DNA from: Acanthochromis polyacanthus
Taxonomy: Eukaryota > Chordata > Actinopteri > Pomacentridae
Assembly (NCBI RefSeq): GCF_021347895.1
Contig: NC_067124.1
Span: 15,862,521-15,926,520, forward strand
Length of the DNA: 64,000 nt
Reading direction: 5' to 3'
The translations under genes were made by a program, and so were the position numbers. The notes beneath the pieces are model-generated. The model saw only the letters and a program-made list of their open reading frames with translations, searched no databases and was not told the origin of the DNA. This document shows, piece by piece, positions 1 to 14,033 of the stretch (position 1 is its first letter; every line of letters begins with the position of its first letter).

Positions 1-3000
1 TTCTATCCGACAGCAGCGTCGGAAAAGGTAGAATTGTGAAATGACAAGCCTCTAAAAAAAGTGAATGAGCACACTTGAACGATTTCAACTACAGCTCCCC
101 TCAACCATGCCTGTGGTTTTGAAAAGGAGGCGAATATGGTGAATTCTGTCTGTAGACTGACGCAAAAGTGAGTGGACAGGCAGGTAATAGGAGGGCGAGG
201 CGGGGAAAGAGAGACAGGCATGGAGCAATCATGAAAATGAATGCAAATGGAGGCAAGGGCAGCCATGGGAGGTCCAGGAGCAAGAGAAAGGATGTTCTCA
301 GAAAGGATCCGTTCAAAGAGCACAGAGAGCCGAAACCTGTACTAGAATCAAATGGATGGATTTGAAATACTGTCCAACTTTTAATCACTGTACACACATA
401 TTTTGTCTTTTTCAAAGAGATAACTGAGCATAAGATTCTTGAAAAAAATGACTTTTTCAGAAGAGCTAAAGCCTAATTTGTCTTCCTTGCCACATCTAAT
501 TTCTAATAAACGGTAACTCTTACAATTAAGTTACACTTGTAATTTTGTCAGCAGAAGTTTGTTGACCAAAATCACTGGACTCAGCACAATTGTTGGCCAA
601 TAGATTTAGTTTCCTGTCTTATCAGTCAGATGCAATCACTGTGTTGGACCAAACATTCAACATTTTTCTGGTGTAACCTTTGATACTTTTGCTTCCACAT
701 AGTTTCTGCAGATGTTCACTGCATTGTCCCGTAATGTTCTGCTTTATTTCCATCCTCCTGTCCATCTTTGACCCATTGCTTTCTGCTCTCTCCTTCCAAA
801 CCCACCACTTCCTTTCTGTATCATCCCATTGTCATTTTCCGTATTCTTTCCCTCGTCTTCCTCCATCTTGTACCTTCCCCATCCTCCCCTTCTTTCCACA
901 CAGTGTGGATGTGGGGCTTTTCTGCTCAGTCGTCCCAGACTGACAAGTACCTTAAAAATCCCTGTCAGTTTAAAAACATGACGCCCCGTGACCTTCCCAT
1001 CCCACAGCCGTTCCTGATAAATGAATGGCAATGTACGTCCAAACCGTGTGTGTGACTTCAAATATGCATGAGTGGATTGAAAAGATACATGTGACCCCTG
1101 GGCCATTTAGGAGAGTATTAAAAGTGACTGAAGTTATATTTGGTCATTCAGAGTTATTGTATTGATTGTATTCTGTGTATTCTGTGTTTCTGCTGCATAC
1201 TGCCAAGGGAGGATGTTTCACTTTTACACCTGACACTTTTGTGCCAGAAGTTACTGTTTTTACGCTTTTATGATACAAAACCAAAAGAAACATTCAGCTG
1301 TTTCTCACTATTTCCAGGCAACATATTGAAATGGAAACCAAATATGCGAGGTAGCATTCTGTGAGGTTGATTGCAGTTCTTTAGGAGTTTTGTGACTTTC
1401 CCGATAACTTTGAAGGTAGAGATAGTGGGGCTCCTGATGAAGTGTTGGCAAACATGCATACATAATTCCTCTGTCTCCCCCTCTCACTTATTTGCCCTCT
1501 TTCCCTGCACCACAGGTACTGGCTGTCCTGCAGCTTTGAACATCTCAGCTTGTGGTTCCAGATTAATAAAACAGGGAATTAATGAATTTTGGATGGAATC
1601 TTGTTGGGGGCAGGTTGTGCCTCATTAGCAGCTGGGGGCAGGTTGTGCCTCATTAAGGCTTGTATTATTGATCAGATTGAAAACCTCCAGTTCCTCTGGA
1701 ACCAAACTGTTATAACCAGGAGCCCACCTCCCCCTCTTCCATAAAGAATGCTAATTGCACAGAGGTAAAGGAGCGACAGCTAATTGAGCATATTTTCAGA
1801 CAAATCATCATCATGGCCTGACACTAAAACGAATGCGTTGAATATGCATGGGGCCTGTCACACATAGTTAGTCTGGTAATACCGTGGACAAGATTAAGAA
1901 ATGTCTCATAAAATCAGAAAGGCTGTAAACCAAACATCAGGGTCTGCATTAGCCCTGATAGTACTGAAAGAAGAGACAAAATCTGAGCCATTATTGAATC
2001 ATTTGAAAAATATATGCTCGTAAAAATAATTATACTGAATGTCCTTCAATTAAAAATTGTAATGATTGCTGTTATATGTATTTGTATTTTTATTGTTAAC
2101 ATTGCACAAAACATACAGTTACTTTGACAAGAAAAGTTCTTTTCTGAAAAGTTCCCAAAACATTTACATAGACTCGAGTGTCCTGGTCATGACTGGGATT
2201 TTGATTTATTCCTGTTTTTCATTTGCACATTTAAACAGCATATCCTGATTTCAGAAACCCGCATATATCTTAATCCTGATTATGAGAAACCTGGCTCAAC
2301 AACTCAAAAAGGAGCCAGGATATTGTTACATGTGTGCAGCTTTTCCTGGTTTGTACCACTTCTGACTACAGATGCTCAGACAAGTGAAGTAACAAAAACA
2401 CAAACTGTTTAGATGGTTTGAGTTCATGCCTTTGTCCACAAGTCTGTGACAGAACATACATGCATTTTTGACAGTGCTTCAATAAGCTCCAAACTGGTTG
2501 TGTAACCATAAGATATCCCCCTCCCATTGGTAACGGAACTAGTGATTGTATTGTTGTTTCCTTCGGTCTTCTTCTGCTGTCTGTATGTTACTATTTTCTT
2601 CACAAGGAAAAATCCAAGTTTTGGTCTTTTTTTTAAACTTTATTTATTTTCCTTTTCAACCACAATCTTTGTCTTCCGATATGCAAATGTCCCACCTCAA
2701 CAATTCCATCTCTCACTCTTTGGACTGAACACTGAACAGCAACGTGATCCAATGTTGGAATTTAATAGTGCTAAACCAAAGAGACCTCTATTACAGTAGC
2801 AGTCGTCCGATCAATTTTGAATTTAAATCATTGATACTAATTCAGTAAACGTTTTGTGAAATTAAATAAACATTTCTTCTTTTAGCTGTCTGTTTTGTGT
2901 GTGCATGCAAAAAAAAAAAAAAACGTCTTTGGGTACATAGCACTGTCTCAAACTGAACCATACAGCAGTTTTGCAGTGTGTTCTAACATGTTTAAGCTCA

Positions 3001-6000
3001 AACGTGCATAGGATTGTGCACTATGTAATGCTATATCCAAAACCAGGGTAAGCCTCATAACTGGTGTGAACGTAAACACAATCAGGAGCCAAATCTAAAT
3101 ACACTCTCCACATTTTCTATTTCAGGCATATAAAAAAGAAATATGAATAAACTGAATTCTTGCACATCAGAGGCCAATGTGTTGTTGAGCTTACAGTTGT
3201 CTCCCTTTGTGTAACATGCGGCTGCATCATGTGATTCCATTTTGTTGTTTTCTCTTTGGTGACTATATTGTGTTCTCCCCAGCAGCTTGCCATGAAAAAT
3301 TAAATGGATGCTAAGTGACTAATGCACTTTCTCAGTCGTGTGTTGAGACACTGAAAAATTAACAATAGAAATAATTAATTTTGATTGGTGCCTGCAGTAC
3401 TAAAAAACTTGTGTTGTGCCCTTATGAGTAATTCATATCTCATGCAAATTCTCCTCCTCACTTACATGCAAAATAATGTCACTTCCATGTTGTATAAATT
3501 CTGAAAGACTTCTAACTTATGTTCCAGCATGTTGTGATTACACCATGGCCCTGTGCACCTCAGCCGGGGTGGAAATTTTATTTGCTTTTATTTTGAAGTT
3601 CCACCCAGTCATCTAATATGCATTTAACCAGAGGTAAACATGCATCCTAAGCAAGATTTCATTTTGTAACTATTAATTCTTACCTTTTCTCCCTGGCATG
3701 GCTCATTGTCACACGATTGTAAACATCTCTTCTTTTGTTTCGCTGTCTCCTACTTGGCATATCGCTACCAGCAGTGCATGCCTTGGATTTAACTGTCATT
3801 TAGCCTAATGCGGCATCCAGTTCTCCTTGTTTACATGATGTTAGCCTCACTGCTACCACTGTGCTTATGTTAGTTTCTCTGTTTCCTAAAGTGATTCAAC
3901 AAATAGATCCGCTGTTACCGGAATACCTACGGTACAAGAGAAGCAGAGTTTGAAATCACACAGTCTAAAAGGGACTTTAAGGATGATTTGGTCATTATTT
4001 GAACTGTGGGCTGTACCTTAATCGTATATTCTGACAGTGCTGAATATGAAAGTGTTGTTGCTGTATTTACTGTTCCTGTTGGCACTGGGCCCAAGTAAAG
4101 GTAGCAATAGTACAATTGTATTTACATAAGTACATCATGTACTTTATTTATTTTTTTGCTGTGTATTCTGTTTTCCACTTTCAGCTGCTTTCACCATTAT
4201 CCGTAATCACCTAAAATTCAGCTGAGAAGATTTTATTTATGCCATAACTGTATTAGAAAAATTCAAAACACGCCAAATAACACATATCAATAATAACTTA
4301 TATATACAAATGTGTGAATGCTATATAATGTATTCAGGTAGAGATAAAAGACTATGCAAAAGACACAGTGAAATGTGGTAAAATGTGCGAGTACAACAGG
4401 ATTACATACATTTCCCTTCACCCTGCCTCCACTAAACCAACACTCACATATGCAAGTAAAGATTCTCCTCTTTAAAAACTGGTGAACACACACACACACA
4501 CACACACTGTTCTTTTCCCCTCATGATCCCCTTGTTATCCCCGTATGGCATCTTGCTGAATGAGTGAATCCATCTTGACAACAAATGGGATATAAGACAA
4601 AGAATATGTTTCCCTTCACTCCCCCGTATTACTAATAGATAGACTGTTGGGTTGCATAGCATAAATACTTTAACCACGTCGCCTCCATTTGTAACCATGT
4701 AGCCCAAACAGATTCAAACAGGAACATATGAAATATAAATTGGCATTTTATAATGGCCTTTTGTGTGTGTGCCTGAGTGTGTATGTTGTGCGGCTGTTGT
4801 CGTGTTCTACAGGGACTGTGCAGCCCTCGTAGACAAAGTAAATTGAAGAGGAAGAGAGGTCGAGCTGTTCTGTGGGGATTTGATTTGTGATGGCAGGCAG
4901 ATGTAGCAGGTCAGCACAGCGAAAATATATTTCATCCATGCAGATTTATGCATAATTTCTACCCGATGCACAAATAAAAACACATGCAACTTTTAAAAGC
5001 AAACATCTAATGCACAAATGGGGCTATTTTATCTGTCTGTAAATTATGGAGATAGAAATACATTTAAAAAGTAACCCATCAATATGAATCTAGTACAAAG
5101 AAAGGGTGATAAATACCTGTACTTTAGGCAAATTTAATGTCTGTAGGTGCATGGAATAGACCAAATGGAACAGTTTAAAACATTCAGAAAACATTACAGC
5201 ACTGCAGCAATTTATGTTTTTTTGTAAAGATTATGATTAATTCAAGAACTATACTAGTTCTTAAGACAGTACTTTTGCACATTCCATATTAATTCCTGCA
5301 TAATATGTAAAACTGAATATTCTCAAAAGTTAAACATCAAAACTGCAATAAAACAAAAAAAATTGAAGCCTGTATAACATAAAAGACTTGAGGATGAAAA
5401 CATGCCAGAAGGAAAAGAAAGCTGCCCAAAGGTGAAGAGTGCTGCTTTGCTTTTCCACAAGAGAAAAGCTAGTTAGCTGAGCAAATACACAGAGCATGTA
5501 GACCAGAAGCAACATGGTTTCTTGGAGCTTGTAGTACACTCCTGTTGGACATCATGTCAGCGCAGGGCTGATCCATCACACTCAGGAACACACACACACT
5601 CTGGCTGTGAAGCTCTGACCGCAGATCTGTCATTGTAAAGGCTGTAGAACATCTTGTCTGTCTAACACACACACTGCAGCTAAACTGCTGTACTACATCT
5701 TAAATCACAGGTCCATCATTGTACCGGCTCAAGAACATCTAGTCTGTCTTGTTACAAACCCAACACTGCAAATTGAGGCAATTATGGCTTCATGGATTTT
5801 ACACTAACAACTCACGAGCATATACACTGAGAACATTTCACTTTTGCTTGATTGTATCGACACAAGACTATTGCACAGCTTAATTACAAGATCATAAATA
5901 ACAAAGCAGGATGTTAAAACACCACAACAACAGTTGCCAGGCAGATATTTTGGAAAAACAGATTGACCAAAGTCCCTTCATCTAAGACACAGAGGTGTTT

Positions 6001-6690
6001 TTGCTACATATACAACCTTTTAGTTCACTGTCTGTCTATTTGTTGGTGCAATGCTGCACTCATGAGCCACTAAGTCTGCACTTTTAAAGCTTTTCTCAAA
6101 GCTGCAGGTCATCCCCTATAGTTGGTCACTTGATGGTCAAAGTAAACTTACCGTCTTTACTAAGTGATGCTTTAGATATATTAGCTATATAAGTGGGGCC
6201 GACATAAATCATAAATCAGGCATAATTTGACTGATTTGATTGAGAATTTCTTTGTCCATCATCCATAGGATTCACTGTCAATACTGTGTTTGTAAGCTGA
6301 CAAATGCTCCTCGACAAAAAAGCAACATCAAGCCATTCAAAGGTGAGTATTTGATACCTAAATTAATTTTATTGTAGAAGGATTCCATTCAGGAATAAAA
6401 AAATATGGAATTCAGGAAAAATCATGGTTTACTGTCCAAAAACATTGCTTCCAGCGTCATTGTCACTCTGCTCACAGCTTTCTGAATTGGCACCAAAGAG
6501 GAAACTGCACATAAATAATATCTTGTTTACATTTTTCCTCAACATGAAAGTATATATGTGAGAGTAAAAATTCCTCTGTTGCCTCAGCACTTCCATCTGC
6601 CGATAAACTGCAAATTCTATTTTTTTTTTTCAATGAGAATAGTCACATTTTTTTGTTGCTGTTGTCTGTAGATTGTCTTGTATTTATAAT
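1..6690. other. Intergenic, no gene recognised
   Basis: No reading frame here resembles a known protein; the longest are about 120 codons, low in complexity and without splice context. The stretch is AT-rich unique sequence with a short (CA)n near 4491-4507 and scattered homopolymer runs. The part around 1735-1870 has several TAATTG/TAAT homeodomain-type cores and an ATGCAT-like site and could be regulatory, but that is inference. By human synteny the IRX4/IRX2 gene desert lies on this side of LPCAT1. Confidence 0.5.
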
Positions 6691-6694
6691 TTGG

Positions 6695-7058
6695 TTTCGT
6701 ACATCTAGTTGTAGCACTTCAACTTGCAGCAAGAAGATCCCCGGTTCAAATCTCGGCCTGGGCCTGGGATCTTTCTGCATGGAGTTTGTATGTTCTCCCT
6801 GTGAATGCGTGGGTTTTCTCCGGGTACTCCGGCTTCCTCCCACAGTCCAAAAACATGCTGAGGTTAATTGGTTGCTCTAAATTGTCCATAGGTGAGAATG
6901 TGAGTGTGATTGTTTGTCTGTATATGTAGCTCTGCGACAGACTGGCGACCTGTCCAGGGTGTCCCCTGCTTTCGCCCGAGTCAGCTGACAGAGGCTCCAG
7001 CACCCCCCGCGACCCTAGTGAGGGTAAAGCGGTGTATAGAGAATGGATGGATGGATGA
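6695..7058 (+). repeat. tRNA-derived teleost SINE with GGATG tail
   Basis: A tRNA-like head contains a B-box-like GGTTCAAATC at about 6734. It is followed by the common fish SINE/LINE-tail text: the 'CTCCGGGTACTCCGGCTTCC' block near 6820, the 'ACTGGCGACCTGTCCAGGGT' block near 6941, a CCCCCCGCGACCC block near 7003, and a terminal (GGAT)n tail ending at about 7058. The conserved blocks and simple tail fit a SINE that shares its 3' end with a fish LINE. The 5' boundary is uncertain by some tens of bases. It is an old, diverged copy and the reading frames across it are chance. Confidence 0.75.
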
Positions 7059-8082
7059 ACATCTAGTTGTCATCCGTCATACCACACAGAGTCATATAGT
7101 CCTGAACTCTACTGGAACAAGCTTGAACTTGATGCATTTACCAAACTCCTCAAGGGAGGGAACATCCAGAATGAGAGAGGAATTCAGGTTTCAGGCCATG
7201 ATTATTGTTGAAAACTGTCAGAAAAGAGAGAAAAGTGAGAAGAAGGGGTTGTGAGACAAGAAGACAGGAGCAAGAAACAAAGAGAAACTAATACAGAGAT
7301 GAAGTAAGACAAAGACATTATTAAAGCTAAAAGACTGAAGGAGAAGGAGTCTGTCCATCCCACTTATCCCAGTTCAGATACCAGAAACCTTAGATTCTGG
7401 GATGATCGTCTTCTCTTCTTCTTCGTAATAAGTGGGCACATGATCTCTCTGGAGTGACACGCTGTTGTTCTCTGATTGAAACCTGACTGACTTGTTTAAA
7501 ACACACACACTAACACACACATGCACGTCCATGTACTCATGCACACAAAGTTTAACTAAATGCATCTGCACGGATACGTACAGAAACACGTTCAGGCCCG
7601 TTACCAGGTTTCGCACACAGCATAGACACAGTATTAAACTTCCTCTCTCTCATGTCTGGCTCAGCACTCAGAGGAAGGATACCATCACATTTAAACACTT
7701 AGCAGAGTGACTGTCTTAATGTATCTCGGAGTCTTTCTCTCCATCCTACAGCTGCTGAGGGAGATAGACAGATAGTGCAGATGTTTCTGCTAATGGACCA
7801 AAAGACAAATGAGGCTTTAAAAGCGACGGCCGCGTCGCAGGAGTGTGTCCTGAGGAGATAATTATATGACATATTCATTGTCTAGTGATTTTATCATAAG
7901 TCATTTTTATTAGCTCGGCTGAAAATATATATTCTGAAACTGCATGAATGCAATGTTTCACACTGTGTACCTCATGTTTTATGATATTTCCTTTACAGAG
8001 TGATTTCGTCTGAGGTGGCTGTCAACAAGAGGGCAACACTTTTACATTGTTACAGTGCATGTTCACTATTTTACACTGGTGG
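7059..8082. other. Intergenic, nothing recognised
   Basis: Unique sequence between the SINE and the TTTC microsatellite. It has a short CA/TG-rich patch around 7500-7530 and no credible coding region. Confidence 0.5.
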
Positions 8083-8084
8083 TT

Positions 8085-8152
<68 letters not shown>

Positions 8153-8154
8153 TT
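8083..8154. repeat. (TTTC)n microsatellite
   Basis: About 17-18 uninterrupted TTTC units, ending in TTTTCCTGAC. Long uninterrupted tetranucleotide runs are usually polymorphic. The Ser/Phe/Leu-rich reading frames across it are artefacts of the repeat. Confidence 0.95.
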
Positions 8155-11100
8155 CCTGACTATTTTATCAAACTTAACTTTTGGACGACACCCAAATGTG
8201 TTATTCAAAATCGTGGATTCTCAGATTTACATGCTTTATTGATTACAAATTACTTAAATACAGTCTAAAACTTAATTTACTTTAAAAACAAATGCCTCAA
8301 CTGATTCAAGAACTAAAATCTACTTTAAAAGACAAGTCTGACACACAAAAACACATAATTTGCTTTCTTGTTGTTAGATGAGATCCTTAAGGGAGTAACA
8401 TCCTGACTGTCCAAAGGTGACAAAATCAGATTTTTTAGCTATTGAAGCTTCTAATTAAAATTGTCAGTGCAAAAACTTTTATGTAGGGGTTATACCCCAC
8501 ACTAAAAAAAGAAAGTCATTCAAAGATACATTGTGAAATCATAGCTTCTGGAATATAATAAGTTTGAGTTAAAAGCAAACATTTTTAGTGTGAAAACTGG
8601 AGTTTTTCTATTTCTAAACCCTTGAATGAGGTGAATGGGAGACCTAGAATGGCACTGAGACAGAGAAAAAAAAGAGGGAAAGAGAGAATTAAACCATTAG
8701 TCAAATGTTATTAATGACTCGCCCATATGCATGTGCTGGACAATTAACCATTCACAGGTGAATGTAACCGATAGGCGCCTTGCTTTCTCTGCGGCAAATC
8801 GAATGAACTCTGATAACATCAGTGGCATCCCTCTTTTTTCCTGCACTCATTCATTCTGTTTTTTTTTAAAAAATGTGTTGTCCAGTGGATGCTGGTGTCC
8901 CTTTGGTTATCGAGCTATCGCCAAAATTTGCTTGCCCATCTACCGAGGCGGGAAGAGGGAAGGAGGGCAGGCTAGCAGCAGAGAGGGAAGAGCCTAATTA
9001 CTTTAGCCCGTTCCACTGTCAGGTCATTAATAAAACCTAGTTATCTTCCAGTGACGCCCAGCCAGCAGCCTCCCTTGGCCATATCTGCTCCTTATCTACC
9101 ATAAAATATTTGGGAATTTTTCCTCTGAAAATAATTCAAGATTTTTGTCTTGGTTGGATATTAAGAAAAAGAAAAAAAGAAAAAAGAAAAAAAAACAGGC
9201 ACCATGCAGGAGATATTCATGGCGTAATGGAAAAGCCCCACTAAGTGTGTGTGCTTGTGTTTGTATGATTCCATGTGCATGTCTGCATGCACGTGTGTGT
9301 TCCAGGTGGATAAATGTGCTAGAATTACACTGGCCTTGGCTTCATAAACATTGATGGATCTGGGCAACCTGCAAATGCAGATAAGGACTGTGGAAAAATC
9401 ACTGGGGCAGTTTTTTTTTTTTTTTTTACTTCTCAGCCAATGTATATTTAAAAAGGAGTGTGTATGCTATAGGTTACATATGCATTACTTATCCCTTTGC
9501 CCACATACATCAATGACAAGCGAGGAAAAATGAATAGTCAATAATAGCATGGCGGGGTTGTCCCACTGAGTCCAGTCGTGCATATTTTACACCTTCCTCT
9601 ATCAAATAGAAATAGTAATGTGATATGGAGTTCATTTCCTGTAGTGTAACCTCTCTGGCCTGTTTGCTCGGGAGTCTGGTTGATAGAAAACAGAGCGCAG
9701 AGTTTGTAAATCAGGTTGGGTACATGGGCCAACACTGTTTTTTACCTGCTATCATCTGTCAAGCCTGAAACTAAGTTCACTTTTTTTTTCATCCACAGCA
9801 GCTGTGTCAAATCCAGCCAACTGCTCCCTACAAGGCCAAGGGAGGTGGTGGCATCAGAGTGGTATTTATGGATGTTGTGCAGAGTTAACTTTGGCAATTT
9901 GTCTCTTGGTTTGTGTTATTAAGGAGAGGTTGGATTACTAAACCCTGTTCTTCAAGTATCACAATTCAGCAGACAGAATGTCCATGTGTTGAGCGTGTGT
10001 GATGTTCCGAAGCTTTCAGATACATCCCATAATACCCTGCCATTATCTTCATCTCTCCCCTCTGATGACAGATCATTTGCAGCTGCTTTGAAACAGAAGC
10101 GCTCTCAGCTGTGTTCAGGTCTCTGATCACACAAGAGCTGCATTCAGCGGGAAATCCAGAAACTGAATAACTGGATGTGGATTTGGAAAATATGCTGCTC
10201 ACTCAAACTGTACGACGTTTCGACTGAATGCAAAACTTCACTCAGCAGAGGAAGAACGAGTGGAGAGTTCAAACAAAGTGTCAGGAGAAAAAAACGAACA
10301 AAAAAAGAACAAAAACATTCGTCCTATTCCAAATCCTTTAACTGTTTATATGAACTCTTTAGATCCAACAAAAGATGGGACAAACAACTACCTGAAAGAA
10401 CATAAAGATCATTTGTGCCTACCCTTGAGTGTTCTATCTGAAATGTTATTTGATTTGGAAATAATCTATTGGGTTTAGTAACAGCTATAAATCTTTAATA
10501 TATTAATTATTTATATTAATTTGATTTAATTTAAGTCGAATGTGTTGTTAACCCATCCATCCACCCTGACCTCCTTTGTTATGAATACTGTGATATTTCT
10601 GTTTTTTAAAACATTTTATGACTGGACTTTTTTGATGGCATACAATGTCAAGATTTAAAACAATTTTTAATTTGACTGGATTCTGAACAATCTGTTTTTC
10701 ACTTTGTCTACATCTTACCAAGATGTGGATTTTTTTTCTTTACTTTTCGTGAATGGAGAGGCGAAAAAGAGAGACAGAGACTCGACAGATCTACACATTC
10801 TAGAAGAAGCAGCAAAGTCAAGTAATATCTAAGCCATTTATAAGCAGGAAGTAAATATTTTAATTGAAAAAAAGAAATTAAATATGTAACTCAGATGCAC
10901 AGAGATGAGTTTTAGGGCTTAAATCAATGAGCAGAGAAAGTCTATAAGGTCGCTGAAATCCCCTTTTCCGAAAAGTCTGATATTATCAGCTTGGTCAAAC
11001 TCTTTATGTAATGCTGACACTGAAAATAGGCAAACACAGACTTTTAGCACTTGCAGATTTTTTCTCATTTAATACCTGATTGTTGATTTGCAGCTATTTT

Positions 11101-13959
11101 CAAAGTCAGGAACACACACGTTGTCCTTTTTAGATTCAAACCCAACATCCTGAGTTTCTTTTTTCATGTCTCATGCCTACCATCCTTTAAAACAATGTCC
11201 TCTGTATCATTTAATGTGATTTTACTGACATTCAACCTGACATAATTGGTATCTTTTGGAAACTCTGTTGGAGAATTTAAAACAATTTTCTTTCTTTTGT
11301 TTGACAGGTTTAACAAGACATGAATGCACCGCATACATTTAAAGTGACCAAACCACAGCCAGGCCACTGCTTTTTAAAATAAAGTGTTTAAGTTGTGCAG
11401 CCATTTCTTGAATAAAATTTGCTTTCTCTTAACATAAAGATAATAAAGTTACCTTGCACACACGCCCTGAAAGAATTTTTTTTCTTAAAAAGTCATTCAT
11501 CATCGCCATTAGACTTCGGGCTTATAGAGCAGATTTTCCAGGCAAAGTGGACTATATTCTTAATGAACCCAGAGACAACACTTCAAACTCTGCCTGCCTC
11601 CCGTCTTCCCTCTCTGTCAGAACCTCTGAGTGTTTAGGCATGACGAAGGAACATCTTTTATAAATAAAGATTGCATATGCTCTTTGTTTATCTCAGATGG
11701 CCGGCTAGATAGAGTCAACATCCCAGCTGGCACACCGAGTTTGATTCAATCACGCTGCTTTCATCTAATATCAGCCAGCACACACACATACATGTAACCC
11801 ACCCCCTCTGATTCAGGGTCAGCCATGCCCATCTCCTCTGCTCTGCATTTAGGACTCATGAATAAGTAATGGCATCTCTCATCACCTCGGAGCGCTGACA
11901 GTCAGGCCAAGAGCTTTCATCTGCTCCAGCCCATGTTCGATGTTAATGTTTTTCTTCCTTCTTGATCATGTGACAGACAAGCAGCTGACCCGAAACCACC
12001 ATAAACAGTGGCGCCCTGTAAGTGCACGACGGTGAGGAAATGGAAATAACTGGCTGGATTATTTGATTTAGATTTAAAGTCATTACTTTGGCTGAGTTGG
12101 CGCTCGAGTTTGCAAACTTTCTCAAACTCCAGTGCTAAAACAGAGGACTAATAAAAACATTCTGAAATATTCTGGGGGAAAATAGATACATTTGTTGTAT
12201 TGTGAGTTTGAATATAAAACCAACAGCTTGTTTCTGCCAGGGAATGACAGAAAAAAATGCATTATTTCACTGAGTGTTTCAGCACAGTTAAGCCAAATAG
12301 TACAGTATGCAAACCTATACAGATGACATCTATGTACCACAGCAGTTTACAGGATAATGAAGCTGCTTTCATCAGTGATTATCCAAATTCTCCCTTTAAC
12401 ACCTTTGGTAGCATTGTCTGTTTCATTCTTCATAGTCTGCCTATTATATTCAGTTTCTTTCAACCCAGTCACAAAATATCCTACACCAGGGATTGTTTTA
12501 CCAAACTAGTAGTTCAAACTATTTTACAGTAGAGCTGCTCTTTAAAATCTACTTCAGGGTTAGTGATTAAACCCCTTAAAACTCTCTGTGGATCAAACTT
12601 GTAAATTACTTGATGTAACTCTACATCACTGCTTCCTTTACAGTATGTGGATGTATATGGATTCCCTGTTTCTGTAGTCACCTTCCAATAACAACTCCCT
12701 GCATCTTGAGCACACCAGCTCACCTATAGCTCTGCTAAAGAGAGTAAACCTACTCTACGCCGCACAGTGGCAAACTATATTTTTGGAATGACTCAACCAG
12801 AAATGTTTGAACCAGAAACCAATAAAGCTTCACCTTACATGTTAATAAGATCGACTGAGTTTCTGAGACTCCAGTCCAGCTACAATCCAGCTTCAAGGCA
12901 GAAATGCTCCCCTATGGCACTGACTACTTATTGTGTTCTAGCATATACAAAACCTCATGTGGATTTCTTAAAAATGCTTGATTTTCATTGGAGGGGCTCT
13001 GCAGTAGCCAACATTCTCCTCCGCAAATGCAGCTGCAATGTCTTTTTTCCACAAAGCTTTCACAGTTGCAGCTCTACTACCTGATGTCAAGTTGGTCTTT
13101 TGCAGAAAACAAACACACCCTTTATCAGAATGGATGCCTTTCATTGCTGCAGAGATTTCTTTGAAGCATGCTTACATTGTAAATGGAGACTTTTTTTTGC
13201 AACAGCATTGTTAGCAAATGCTAAGTAAAAGTGATACCTTCACATTTTAGTGACCTTAAATGTGCCATGTGGAAGTTTCTTGTTAACAATGTCTGTTTTT
13301 TATTCAGTGTTACTCCCTAAAATATCTCTTTGTACATGCCATTCTATCAAACAGGATAAACACAGCCCTTCTCCATAAATAAAAGCTGCATTTTAAGTTT
13401 GATACCTGCATTGTTTGCTACACTTACATCTATGTCTTTTGTGCATTTTGATGGAGCATTGTTGTGTTTCTTGGTGTAATAACACCACCTGTAGATTCGT
13501 GGAATAGTGTGAAGTCATTCGCATGAATGTGCATCATGTCCACTGGTTGTGTCTTAAGAGGAAACTAAAGAAGGATCCATATGTAGAAGCATCTCTTTGT
13601 AGAACTATGAGTGGTCAAGAACCCCAATGTAGGGACCTTTAACCTTTCATTAAGGTTACTTAGTGCAAATGCATCTCATCCTATGGTTCTATAGCATGCT
13701 GTAATCACTCACCAGTGTATCTCCCAGAAGACCTAGACTAGATTTAAAGTTCTGCTACATATACAGAGGGTATTGTGGCTTCTACATATGTGTTGATTTA
13801 TCTTAAATGATGTTACAGCAGTGATGTATGTTTGCAAGCAGATTCACTGATATGCGCAATAATAAATTTGGTTCCAGTTTGTCTTCTTTGGTGATGAATT
13901 TGTCTTGAAGTGTGGCTTGTGGATGTTGTAGTAAAACCAAATTCATTTCCATCCATTAT

Positions 13960-13960
<1 letters not shown>
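8155..13960. other. Intergenic, no gene recognised
   Basis: AT-rich unique sequence with small A/T runs (A-rich patch near 9163-9195, T-run near 9411-9427). Two moderately GC-balanced islands, about 8700-9110 and 11690-11940, lack repeats and coding potential. They could be conserved non-coding elements, but nothing in the sequence alone proves it. Confidence 0.45.

Positions 13961-14030
<70 letters not shown>
13961..14030. repeat. (CT)n microsatellite
   Basis: About 35 CT dinucleotides with one TT interruption near 13987. The Ser-Leu reading frames across it are repeat artefacts. Confidence 0.95.
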
Positions 14031-14033
<3 letters not shown>

